From Trichomonas vaginalis G3 (Eukaryota > Parabasalia > Trichomonadida > Trichomonadidae): a stretch of 64,000 bases of DNA. The stretch spans positions 5,298,879-5,362,878 of the forward strand of contig NC_067206.1 in assembly GCF_026262505.1 (NCBI RefSeq). Direction: 5' to 3'. A model generated the notes under the pieces. It did not search any database. It was not told the origin of the DNA and worked only from the letters and a program-made list of their open reading frames with translations. Each line of letters begins with the position of its first letter. The first letter of the stretch is position 1. Of the stretch, positions 49,966 to 59,046 are shown in pieces. A program made the position numbers and the translations under genes.

Positions 49966-50400
49966 TTACTTCATTATTCTCACTCTTCTTCTTGGCATTC
50001 GTGGTGGAAGTTGTTTCTTGACATTTTCAATGAACTGTACATTCTCTTTTGTCTCAACTTCTTTCACTGGCGGGTCAGGGTTCTTTGACTCGGTTTGTTT
50101 TTCAATGAAATTCACGAACTTTGCAATAAGCTCTTGGTTCGTTATTGAAAGAACATCTGGCTTCTTTTCTTCTTGTTCTATTGACTTTTCAGTTTGAACA
50201 GAAGGTTTTATATGGGCTTCGTGGGCTTCGCCCTTGCCATGCACCTTAATGTTGTCGCTCTCTGCATTCGCTAATGGTACCTTTCTTTTTCTTACGTATA
50301 TTTTACCATCTTTACTCTGACTTACGTAATAGAAAGGATGTTGTATTCCTCTTGCGTCATTTAATATAATAGACTCTCGCTCTGATTTTGACAAGCTCAT
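49966..50400 (-). CDS. 144-residue basic-tailed Maverick protein (copy B)
   Basis: Counterpart of 20808-21236. Identical in most of its length; the middle (VHGKGEAHEAHIKPS) is altered by a doubled GC-rich mini-hairpin (50214-50238). Arginine-rich C-terminus suggests nucleic-acid or capsid contact. Confidence 0.65.
   Translation of the reverse strand: MSLSKSERESIILNDARGIQHPFYYVSQSKDGKIYVRKRKVPLANAESDNIKVHGKGEAHEAHIKPSVQTEKSIEQEEKKPDVLSITNQELIAKFVNFIEKQTESKNPDPPVKEVETKENVQFIENVKKQLPPRMPRRRVRIMK
50214..50238. repeat. GC-rich mini-hairpin, doubled, in frame
   Basis: GGGCTTCGTGGGCTTCGCCC inside the 144-residue gene; copy A has a single, different version at 21055. Confidence 0.6.
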
Positions 50401-50445
50401 TTTACATCGGTTAAAGTTTTAATTTTGTTTTTTATCTGCAATCAA

Positions 50446-50706
50446 ATGACTCAGACAAGCCCTACGGACAAGACCCAAGGTGTCATAGATGTTGAAGCAT
50501 TGAAGAAAGAAATTCGTGAGCAAATTTTATCCGAACTGAAGGAACAAAAACAAGAACAAAAGCCAGAGAGACCAAAGAGAAAACTTAGTGAAAAACAACT
50601 TGCTGCATTAGCTGCTGGAAGACAAAAGAACCCACGTTTGCTGGCAAAGAAAGCTAGAGAAGAAGCTGAAGCAAAAGCTAAAGAAGCTGAAGCAAAGAAA
50701 GAGTAA
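50446..50706 (+). CDS. Small Lys/Ala/Glu-rich basic protein (copy B)
   Basis: 86 residues from ATG 50446 (MTQTSPTDKTQGVIDVEALK); an upstream in-frame ATG at 50425 exists but the shared start with A is here. KPKRKLSEKQLAALAAGRQK-type basic helix, then an Ala/Glu/Lys tail with a short internal repeat (EAEAKAKEAEAKKE). Divergent from the capsid group. Likely packs DNA or binds the capsid interior, by inference. Confidence 0.6.
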   Translation: MTQTSPTDKTQGVIDVEALKKEIREQILSELKEQKQEQKPERPKRKLSEKQLAALAAGRQKNPRLLAKKAREEAEAKAKEAEAKKE

Positions 50707-50729
50707 ATGGTTTTTTTTATCCGAACTAA

Positions 50730-51587
50730 ATGTATAGACAAATACCTTTATCTGTTGCGTTCAGTAGTGAAAACCCTGACGTCAAAATAAAGGGGAACAG
50801 AGTAACGTTTAAGTTTCCAACAGACTGGATTGTGAACATAAATGAAGAGAAGTACATTGGCATAACATCTATGTATATAACACGTGCTTTCAGAAAGGTT
50901 GACTTTATACTTCAAGTCGAGATAGAAAATGACGAACAGTCTTTAAGCGCCCAAAACATTCACATATACAAATACTTTAAAGACGATACAACATTGTTGC
51001 AATGTATGATTTCATTTAATGAGATGTTCGAGAAAAAGTTCAATATTGAAGTACAAACTTTACAGCCTTTACGTGAGTTTCTTGCACAACTGAAAGAAGA
51101 AGGTAGTCAGCCACAACTTATAGACTTTCATTATGAATTTAATGAAAATGAAGATGGAACTCATGACTGTCAGTTTGTTATATATTCACCATTCAATGAA
51201 GTCGCTAAAGAGAAAAAAAATCCATTACGTATAAGATTTCAAATCTCCGAACCAAGTGATGATTTTAAGAATGTTTTCAATTATGATGCAATGCTTCCGA
51301 GGAAAAATGAATTTTCAAAGATTGTAACACCTGGCATTTGGGATAGAAAGCAAGCTATATTATATTCAAACTTAAGTAAAGGAGTTGAAAATGAGTTCAT
51401 TGGTCATACAAGAACTTCACCACTTCCTAACCCTAAATACTATAAATTAACTGGCTTCAATCGTGAGTTTTGGATAGACATGTTCTCCACTCATGACCAT
51501 AAATGTCCAGTGTTCTTGCCTCCAGACCATAAGGACTGTCTCTACATTGAAGCACAACTCTTAAACTCTACCATCGCAGTATTGTAA
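50730..51587 (+). CDS. 285-residue putative virion protein, intact
   Basis: Starts 23 bases after the basic peptide gene, same strand. Reads MYRQIPLSVAFSSENPDVKI, a strand-rich segment (YIGITSMYITRAFRKVDFIL), helical middle (QCMISFNEMFEKKFNIEVQT), and a conserved end (FWIDMFSTHDHKCPVFLPPD). Strongly conserved between A and B. The N-terminal strand order recalls jelly-roll minor capsid proteins, but I cannot confirm this; a structure comparison would decide. Confidence 0.55.
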   Translation: MYRQIPLSVAFSSENPDVKIKGNRVTFKFPTDWIVNINEEKYIGITSMYITRAFRKVDFILQVEIENDEQSLSAQNIHIYKYFKDDTTLLQCMISFNEMFEKKFNIEVQTLQPLREFLAQLKEEGSQPQLIDFHYEFNENEDGTHDCQFVIYSPFNEVAKEKKNPLRIRFQISEPSDDFKNVFNYDAMLPRKNEFSKIVTPGIWDRKQAILYSNLSKGVENEFIGHTRTSPLPNPKYYKLTGFNREFWIDMFSTHDHKCPVFLPPDHKDCLYIEAQLLNSTIAVL

Positions 51588-54500
51588 AATCTACGCTAGC
51601 TTTATTTTTATCACGAATGACCTCATTCATGACCTCATTCATGACCTCATTGCTGACAAAAATAAATGACCTCAGAACTTCAACTTACGAATAAAGCTTG
51701 TTTTAGTCGTTATTGAAAAGTTGAACTTTTCAGCAAAGCAAGGTTGACATGACTTACATAAGTCGAATGCAATCTCTTGACCATCATAAAGTGCTTTGTA
51801 AAGTTTCATTAAACTGAACTCAGAGTCTTTGTCATATGTTCCAACAGGTATGTGAATGTTCTTATCTTCATTGTAATAGCATTGTATAGCTTCAGGAAAC
51901 ATTTCATTAGCGGTTAAAGCAATAACATCTTGCTTCACGCCTTTCATTCTGCAGTGAAATGCAACTTCATTTAAATCATTCGTGAGTAAGTCTATGTAGG
52001 TCTTCTTTCCACAGAAAATACTTTTATAAGCTAAACTTTGTTTTCCAGGTGTTATTTCTGCAAAGTCGCTATGAAATTGACCAAGGTTCTTTCCTATAAG
52101 TTCGCGACCATATCTCTTCTTAAACTCTGCTGCAAGCTTTGGTATGTCTTCATTATATAAGTGCATACTGTCGGTATCCTGGTAAAATATTTGAAGTCCC
52201 ATATCTTCAGCAGTACAGAATACTTCATTCATAATACGTTTTGACATAGACAGAATATTAACACCAAGTGGACAGAAGTTAAAGTGTCTGCAAATGCTTT
52301 TCGTTAGCTTGAAAATAGTTTTATCTGAACCATCCAAACCTTCGAACTTCACTATATGGTTGTAATTTCTTATAGCATATCTTATAGCATCTTTGTCATT
52401 TACTATGGTTATTTTTGACTCAATAGGAGATAGAATAGTTTTGCCATAAATGCTGTTCAGAATGAGTTTTATAATTTCTTGTAAGGGGTTTCCTTCTTTC
52501 TTATACTTTAACCTTAACTCAAACAACTTCTTTACTTCATCTCTTATTCTCATATCTCTGTTTCCATCGTAATAGTATCCTTGCAACACTTCACATTTGA
52601 CACCTTGATATTTTATGAGGTCTTGTAATGTTATATGGTCAACATACATGAGACAGCAAGTGTTTGAACTTCTTGGAACGTTAAGTTCTGGATTTAGTTC
52701 AGGGTCGCAAACTATTAAATGAAAGTGTCTGGGTATACCAATCTCTGTTATCTTAATGAGAACAAAGAAGCCAGACATAAACTTTTCACCAATGGGTTCC
52801 TTTTGGTCATCATCGAATAAATGTCTCATGAGATACTCTGTGCTTAGCATCTCATCCTTCAATACTTTTGGAATTCCTTCTAAAGTATAAAGTCTTGCTA
52901 TAGCTGAAGGATATAATGAAACAGTGTCGAAGTCAGCAATGAGTTTCTTTTTGCTCTTTTGTTTCATGTTATCTGACAACATACATCTTCCACTTGAATG
53001 CATCTCGAAATAAATTCTCTTGGTTTATTTGAGAGGTCATAAAGATTTCCATTCGGGAAGTATACTCTGTTCTCAAACAATTTGTTAGCAATAGAACAAA
53101 TACTAACGTAGTCATAAACGTTTAAATCAAACTCTTTCAATAAGTCATTGCGGAACTTTACAAAACCTTCTCTTAAAATTCTTACATCTTGTTTGCAGTA
53201 AAACGTGCTATATTTTTCTAAGTCGAAGTGGTTTTCATCTATTCTGCAACCTTTGATGGAATCTATGTTCTTCATAAATGTATCTGCATCATGGATAAAC
53301 TTACATGCTTCAGAAATGACACCAGTTCTGTTGTCATTTGCTAACAAAACACTGCTGTAGTAGTTATATGGAAATACTTCTTTCGGGCCAGTTTGTAAGT
53401 TAAACATAGCAGGAAATAGTTTAAGCTTCTTATTTATAACACTGTAAGAGTCTTTTATAATAATTGCCCGTCCTTTATATAAGCCAGTTATTTGCATTGT
53501 TCGTGAACCTTTAATGATGGGAGTTCCTTTCACTTCTGTCATGTGTCTTAAGATGAAGTTTATGTCATAACTGAGGTTATGGAAATATATTAAACTCTTG
53601 TCAGGAAGTCTTTCCAAAAATTCTGTTGCACAGTTTTGACCCAAATGCTTTCACTAACTGAACCATCTTCACTGTCATAACAGATGTTAAAAGCTTTATG
53701 AAAGCCATCCGTACTACACTCAAAGTCAGCAAAGAAAACGTGCTCAGGTATGAATTTACATTTAGCTTTATTTACTTCTTTTGACTCTGCTTTCTTCTTC
53801 AGTTGTACACAATACTTTGGAGCATATGTCAAATCTTTAAATGGTGCAAGGTTCTGTTTATATAAGTCAGTAGTATATGTGAAAAGTTCTCCATAAGAAA
53901 TAGGTTCGAAATATTTGCACTCCCACAATGTTTTCATAACATCCCATAACGGTGTTGTTCTATCATAACGAACTACATATTTATCTTCTCTCTTTGTATA
54001 AATCTTCATCTGTTTCTCATTGTTCATTCCACCACAAGCTTTGAGAATTTCTTTATAGTTTCGAATGAAGTATGTTGTCATTGGTAATCTTTCATTTAGC
54101 ATGTAGTGGTCTTCAACAAGAAGTAAGTCAATAGTTCTAACAGTTTCGCATTCTTTTGGTATATATCTCTTTATTTCATTATGTCTTGAGTCATTGAAAT
54201 AACCAATGGTAACATTAAATGCTATACCTGTTGCGTCAGAAATTTCTTGTACTTTACTTTGAGGAAAGTCTCTAACACGAATGACTTCTCTCATGTGGTC
54301 AATAGTTTCTTCATTTACTCCAGCCTGAATGCAAGCATAAACGAAACAATTGTCCTCTGTCATAAGTGTTGCAGTTCTTTTGTTCAGTTCATTGAAGATT
54401 TGGTAGCGTTCAAGATTTATAGGTAATGTGCAAAGATACTTCCAGAACTGACCGCTTCTCTTCTTATAAAACTTCTTTTCACCATTATCTTTCCAAAAGC

Positions 54501-55149
54501 TTTCTATAAGTGCTGGGTTTCCTGTTTGCTTAAGAGCTTCCAAAATGGCTTTCTGGTCATTTGTCAGTGTGCTTTCATCTCTATATGGTCTCTTTTTTGG
54601 TTTGCCTTTCTTTACATCTGACATCGTTAAGCCTTCATATTCTGTTAAATCATACATCTTTATTTCAGTAAGATTCTTTATGTTTGTCAAGAAGAAGTCA
54701 TAGTGCATTTCAACAATACCTGCAGCATTTGCTTCTATCTCTGATATAAAGTTCTCCTTCAAGAGCTGATGTAGTAATGTTCCAATATTATTGAGGTTTA
54801 ACGTAGAACATTCATACTTTCCACCAAGTTTATAACATACCATCCATCTCTGTTGTGAGTTTATTTTAATTTTCTCTAAGAGTCTCATGAAAACCTTACC
54901 GAAATGTTTGTGTAAGTAGTCTCTGTTTGGTTCATCTAAAGCTTCGATGTTAAAGTCAATGAGTCTATTGCCTGACTTCACATTTCTCTTCCTATTCTCT
55001 TCATCTTTCTTTAACCATCTCTCACCTTCTTTTGGTTTGTCGTCAATGGAACGAATGACATCGTTAGCTTTGCGAACTTGTTCTATAGCGCTCTTAAACA
55101 TCTCTCTTCTCTGTTGTTTCAGTGTGTCGTCTCTTCTTCTTGTTTCACC

Positions 55150-55425
55150 AACGTTTGCATTTGTTATGTCAAACATTTCTTGACGAACATCATGCGAAAG
55201 AGCTTTACGAGTATGACCAACGTTCGCATTTGTTATGTCAAACATTTCTCTTCTTACTTCATGCGAAAGAGCTTTACGAGTATGACCAACGTTCGCATTT
55301 GTTATGTCAAACATTTCTCTTCTTACTTCATGCGAAAGAGCTTTACGAGTATGACCAACGTTCGCATTTGTTATGTCAAACATTTCTCTTCTTACTTCAT
55401 GAGGTACTGAACGTCTATGATATAA
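55150..55425. repeat. 69-bp tandem repeat inside the polymerase gene, four units
   Basis: Each unit codes for 23 residues around REMFDITNANVGHTRKALSH. Copy A has a single unit at the same point. Units 1-3 are almost identical, the fourth slightly diverged. Plus-strand frames here are shadows. Confidence 0.9.
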
Positions 55426-55463
55426 GTCAATAGCAATGTCATTTAAAGGAAATGCTCTTGCAT

Positions 55464-55492
55464 GGACTTCGTCCTCGCCGCGTTGCGGCTTT
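55464..55492. repeat. GC-rich double mini-hairpin in the polymerase gene (copy B)
   Basis: Same motif and place as 26069-26097 in A. Confidence 0.6.
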
Positions 55493-55699
55493 ATGAACTC
55501 ATGAATTCTATCATAACTTATTGCACCATTGTAGTCTTTAATGAAGTCAGCGAGTGCTTTTTTGTTTGTCGCGTAATGTTTTGCAACATCTATGTTAGCT
55601 TCTGTAAGAAGTTGTTTTATTTCCGAGTGTTCTAACTTAGACAACTTCCGATACATCTTTAGTAGGAAATAAAAAAATATTTTTTGAAAAAATAAACTT

Positions 55700-55890
55700 A
55701 GAAAAATTATTTCTTTATATATTTGCCATTCCGAACTTCGAAAAGATGTTTTATACCAGCATAGAATTTTTCTCTAGAGCTTGTCTTATATCGTTTTCAT
55801 GACAATATTTTCTATATTCTTCATATAAAGCCTTTTTTTCATACATTTTATAAGGAATCTAACCAGAATAGCGCATATCCATTTTCGTTA
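55700..55890 (-). pseudogene. Remnant resembling the C-terminus of a viral primase-helicase (copy B only)
   Basis: Minus-strand coding-like scraps, including KALYEEYRKYCHENDIRQ and FYAGIKHLFEVRNGKYIK. This alternation of an acidic helix with Tyr-Cys, then F-x-x-x-(I/L)-x-x-x-F and a short basic end, is reminiscent of the winged-helix tail of D5-family/phage primase-helicases. No ATPase part remains. Broken; absent from copy A, where the polymerase start is followed directly by the next gene. Confidence 0.35.
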
Positions 55891-55891
55891 T

Positions 55892-56080
55892 CTAGGTCTC
55901 TATATGTTTGTGAATTTCGCTTTCTTCTGTTTGTAGAATTTCGCCTTCACTATTTAGTTCTATGTATATATATTGTGGAATTTCGCTTTCTCTATTTAGT
56001 TCTATGTCTATATATTGTGGCTTAAAAGGATGTGGGCAAGAAGGGTCTGGCGCTATGTAAAAAGTTAATTTTTCTGTCAT
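55892..56080 (-). CDS. 62-residue protein with internal duplication (copy B only)
   Basis: MTEKLTFYIAPDPSCPHPFK, then QYIDIELNRESEIP followed by QYIYIELNSEGEIL: a 14-residue unit twice. Unknown function, absent from A at this place. Confidence 0.4.
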   Translation of the reverse strand: MTEKLTFYIAPDPSCPHPFKPQYIDIELNRESEIPQYIYIELNSEGEILQTEESEIHKHIET

Positions 56081-56167
56081 CTTTTCTATCGGATAAAAAA
56101 TATTTTTGAAAAATTAGATTACATTTTTTTAAGTTATTTTTCAAAATAATTTAATATTTTTATTTTA

Positions 56168-56668
56168 ATGAAACACATGCAAGATTGCAAGTTCTTTTCA
56201 TACAATGCTCTCGCTACTGCCATCAAGAATGAGTTCAATGGTGCTTCAAACGTCAATGTTATCTTTAACAAGAAGTTTGTGAAAGAATCTAAGTTCGGTC
56301 AGTATGTCAGACCATTAGCTATTGTCATTGACCGCAAACGTTATACTTCACAAGAGTTAGCAGTAGTTTTGAAACAAAAGGGTTTCTTCGTGAATGTCAA
56401 AGATACTCATTATACTGTTATAAAGAACTCCAACATTGACTTCTTCAGTATTGCTTTAAATCTTTCCGAACAGAAAGAATATAAGAAGGGTGAAATAAAT
56501 GTGAAATATTATCCTTCATCTCTGAAGACAATAACGAACAAAGATGTTATAAAAAGTTCTTACCAAAGGTTGAAGAAGCTTCTATTGACATTGACGAAGG
56601 AAGTGAAATGGTTGAAGAAATTGACCCTGAAGCTATTTAACCAAAAATATATTTTGGTGAAGAGGTGA
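56168..56668 (+). pseudogene. 165-residue Maverick protein (copy B), broken near the end
   Basis: Counterpart of 26352-26845 with the same start and conserved promoter-side sequence. Most of the protein is readable; broken. A B-type tag follows directly. Confidence 0.5.
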
Positions 56669-56690
56669 GATTTCACCTGTTTTTTCACCT
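56656..56690. repeat. B-type palindromic tag 2 (short form)
   Basis: GGTGAAGAGGTGAGATTTCACC plus TTTCACC; the core palindrome has one difference here. Followed by two copies of TTCGTTAATGTTGTCGTGAC. Confidence 0.8.
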
Positions 56691-56744
56691 CATTCTCTCT
56701 TCGTTAATGTTGTCGTGACTTCTTCGTTAATGTTGTCGTGACTT

Positions 56745-57603
56745 CATTCTTCCTCTTTGAAGTTATCGAAATACTCTGTTATTTTTTCCTTTAACAATGG
56801 TAAGTCTTCTTTGAATGTAAGTATTGTGCAACCTTTGATGTCATAGTGTGTTTGAGGAAGAGTATTTTTGACAATTTCCTTTATTTGCTCATTCGGTGTC
56901 ATTGAAATCGGTAAGTTTTCACGATAGAACCAGTTTCTGTCAGATTTGTAAATCTTAGCAAGGTCATAAAAGCTTTTTTGTTTCTTCTGACTAAATGCAA
57001 CATAACCATATCTCTGTCTTCTTCATTTTCCATCTCTTCAGCGTAAATCATATACTTATAGTTCTTTTCCTTTCCTTTTGGTACTGAACGCGGTATTCTT
57101 TTCTGTATGCTTTTGTCTTTGGATTCAATGACTTCATCTTTTGCTTGAAGTTTCTTTTCCATCTCTCCACGTTCTTGTCTGTGAAGTTCGTCAAGAAGTT
57201 TGTAAATATTCCAAGCATAACGTGGTGAAGCCCACATTGCAACTGCATTTACTAAAAGTCTATGAACATAATATCCTCTCAAACCGTTTGGCAATTTTTC
57301 ACGGTTTTCATAGAGTTTTGGCGACTGGGATTTTTTACCTACTCGCTGTTCTTCACTGTTTTCAGAAAAAAGTACGTCTCGCTGTGCTTCACTTAATAGT
57401 TCTATGGTGCTTTGGTTCCTAAACCAGTCTTTAGGAAGTTTAGTATCTGGAGCATAACATGCTGTCAAAATACTTTGCATTTGGTACATGTCATCTTTGA
57501 CTGAACGAATGAGACGTAACTGTTTGTTATATTGTATGTACTCGTATTCTTCATTTATTGCTTCATGGACTATAACTGTTGTTGTGTTCTCTGATGTTGT
57601 CAT
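56745..57603 (-). pseudogene. KilA-N-type protein with DUF3627-like tail (copy B), broken
   Basis: Counterpart of 27116-27943, with the KilA-N block YYVHRLLVNAVAMWASPRYA conserved. The region just before it (about residues 45-95; PKDWFRNQSTIELLSEAQRD) is unlike copy A, while both ends are nearly the same, so an internal segment has been swapped or evolves fast. Broken. Confidence 0.65.
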
Positions 57604-57665
57604 TACTGTCTTTACATACAGGATAAAAAAATAAATAAAATAAAAACTAACTTTATTTTTTTTGA
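57604..57665 (-). promoter_or_regulatory. Shared A/T-rich leader (copy B)
   Basis: AAATAAAGTTAGTTTTTATTT-like leader as upstream of the A cassettes. Confidence 0.5.
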
Positions 57666-57727
57666 GATAAACACTATTTCTTCACAACATTAAATTTTAT
57701 CCTGTATGAAATGACTTTAAAAAGATA

Positions 57728-58084
57728 TTGACTGACTTCGAATACTATCTCATTGACGCACTGACAGACCCTCAAAACTGTGTTGAAAGTTCTTTAAGCT
57801 TTAAGATTGAAGGTACGACGCATTTTGTCTTCACTTACGTATTGAAAGAATATGACCGTTATCATAACGAAGTGAATCAAACACTAATAAAATTTGTAGA
57901 TAAAAAATTGGTTAACAATGAATATTTTAAACGTGAAGACCCAAACACTGCTGGAGATGATGAAGAATACAGACAAGTTATTGAAAAAAATAACGCAAGA
58001 TTAGATGCAATAGAAAAGAAGTTTAATGAATGTCTTACAAACACGTATGAATATCTTATGCGGTGGGAAGCTAGATGGAAATAA
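57728..58084 (+). CDS. 118-residue Maverick protein (copy B only), start unresolved
   Basis: Acidic, helical: TDFEYYLIDALTDPQNCVES, TYVLKEYDRYHNEVNQTLIK, NARLDAIEKKFNECLTNTYE. The natural start is not resolved. Divergent from the KilA-N gene. Absent from A, where this slot holds a scar. No family recognised. Confidence 0.45.
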   Translation: MTDFEYYLIDALTDPQNCVESSLSFKIEGTTHFVFTYVLKEYDRYHNEVNQTLIKFVDKKLVNNEYFKREDPNTAGDDEEYRQVIEKNNARLDAIEKKFNECLTNTYEYLMRWEARWK

Positions 58085-58125
58085 ATTTACGTCAAATATG
58101 CAATTTATAAAATCTTATGTCGACA

Positions 58126-58205
58126 GGCTACGTAGCACAGTGGTCTAAGGTGGTGTTATGGAGGGGTCAGGGTCTGTGGTTCGAACCGCGACAGCGCCGT
58201 ATTTT
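58126..58205 (+). ncRNA. tRNA-like Pol III unit (degenerate tRNA-Leu/Ser type)
   Basis: Box A TAGCACAGTGG at 58133-58143 and box B GGTTCGAACC at 58178-58187, 34 nt apart, as in tRNA genes, then ATTTT at 58201-58205 as a Pol III stop. Ends GGC and GCC pair, a 3-bp D-stem is possible, but anticodon and T stems do not form well, so it is not a working tRNA; a tRNA-derived SINE or small RNA is likelier. Found only in copy B. Confidence 0.45.
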
Positions 58206-58254
58206 CTTATTTTCTTTGTTTGTCGTGAATAAAAAGTATCATAAAAGTGCTCTA

Positions 58255-58319
58255 TCTTCCACGGGAATAAATAAAAAATTTACTTTATTTCTTCTTTATT
58301 TCTTTGTTCCCGTGGAAGA
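58255..58319. repeat. 13-bp inverted repeat downstream of the tRNA-like unit
   Basis: Perfect arms TCTTCCACGGGAA (58255-58267) and TTCCCGTGGAAGA (58307-58319) around an A/T-rich spacer; a partial copy TCGTGGAAGC follows near 58401. Confidence 0.85.
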
Positions 58320-58431
58320 AGGGTTTTTGCCGTTTTTTCTCAGCCGAAATCAACGATTTTTTCATTTTTGGAATCCTTAGCAAATGAGGAATCTTTTCTC
58401 TCGTGGAAGCTTTGACCAAAAATATAATTTA

Positions 58432-58477
58432 GGTGAAGAGGTGAGATCTCACCTGTTTTTTCACCTGTTTTTTCACC
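58432..58477. repeat. B-type palindromic tag 3
   Basis: GGTGAAGAGGTGAGATCTCACC then TTTCACC twice. Its outer half-site supplies the TGA stop of the 164-residue gene. Confidence 0.9.
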
Positions 58478-58967
58478 TCTTGAACTTTTTATAACATTCG
58501 GTCATAACTTCATCAATTTCATTTAAATCACGATTTAAAAACTCATTGACTTCATCTTCAACCGTGTCATCTTGTAATAAGAATATTTTCTTTAGTTTCA
58601 TGTCAACATCCCGAACAGCACAAAGGATAAAATCATATTCATTTCTTCCGTTAAACATACTTTTTCTTTCTCGTTCATCGTTAAATAAATTATTGAAAAT
58701 ATAAACAGCGGTGTAAAAGTTATGTACTGTGTTAAATGTTGAAGCTTCACCTATTTTAGATTTTAGGATTCTTTTAGTAAGTAAATTGTTATCGTTCTTT
58801 CTCTTTTCCTTATCGTTCATGTCGAATCTGTCGAACCACATATCCTGTATTTCATCGAATTTACGAACTATAGAATCCGTCATTTCCCTGGTTAATGAGG
58901 GGTAATCATTATTAATTTTTTCATATAATTTGTCCATATGATTTTCATCGACGTTTCCGGAAAGCAT
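58473..58967 (-). CDS. 164-residue acidic helical protein (copy B only)
   Basis: Intact: MLSGNVDENHMDKLYEKINN, EMTDSIVRKFDEIQDMWFDR, FNTVHNFYTAVYIFNNLF, ending ECYKKFKR. No family recognised. Sits in a cassette bounded by B-type tags on both sides (58432-58477 and 58993-59038), in the slot where copy A has only a scar. Confidence 0.55.
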   Translation of the reverse strand: MLSGNVDENHMDKLYEKINNDYPSLTREMTDSIVRKFDEIQDMWFDRFDMNDKEKRKNDNNLLTKRILKSKIGEASTFNTVHNFYTAVYIFNNLFNDERERKSMFNGRNEYDFILCAVRDVDMKLKKIFLLQDDTVEDEVNEFLNRDLNEIDEVMTECYKKFKR

Positions 58968-58992
58968 TTAATTAAAGCAAAAATAATGTTTA

Positions 58993-59038
58993 GGTGAAGA
59001 GGTGAGATCTCACCTCTTTTTTCACCTCTTTTTTCACC
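58993..59038. repeat. B-type palindromic tag 4
   Basis: Homologous position to A tag 3, after the 321-residue gene. Confidence 0.9.
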
Positions 59039-59046
59039 CCAGTTTT

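Larger units (their letters stand above)
51672..55656 (-). pseudogene. polB: Protein-primed DNA polymerase family B of Maverick B, nearly whole
   Basis: About 1,320 codons. N-terminal domain of unknown role with a four-times repeated 23-residue unit, then exonuclease motifs (FADFECST near 53730; YFHNLSYDINF near 53575; YCKQDVRIL near 53190) and polymerase motifs A (DFDTVSLYPS near 52920), B (NSIYGK near 52450) and C (YQDTDSMHL near 52175). Would copy the linear element from protein-bound ends. About two breaks. Convergent with the 285-residue gene. Confidence 0.85.

Noticed and set aside
54947-55433. Plus-strand frames with CYVKHFSSYF repeats
   Set aside because: Antisense of the four-unit repeat in the polymerase gene.
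58126-58199. A functional tRNA gene
   Set aside because: Boxes A and B are good but anticodon and T stems do not pair; kept only as tRNA-like.
58117-58380. 87-codon plus-strand frame
   Set aside because: It runs across the tRNA-like unit and the 13-bp inverted repeat; opposite and unlike Maverick proteins, so taken as chance.
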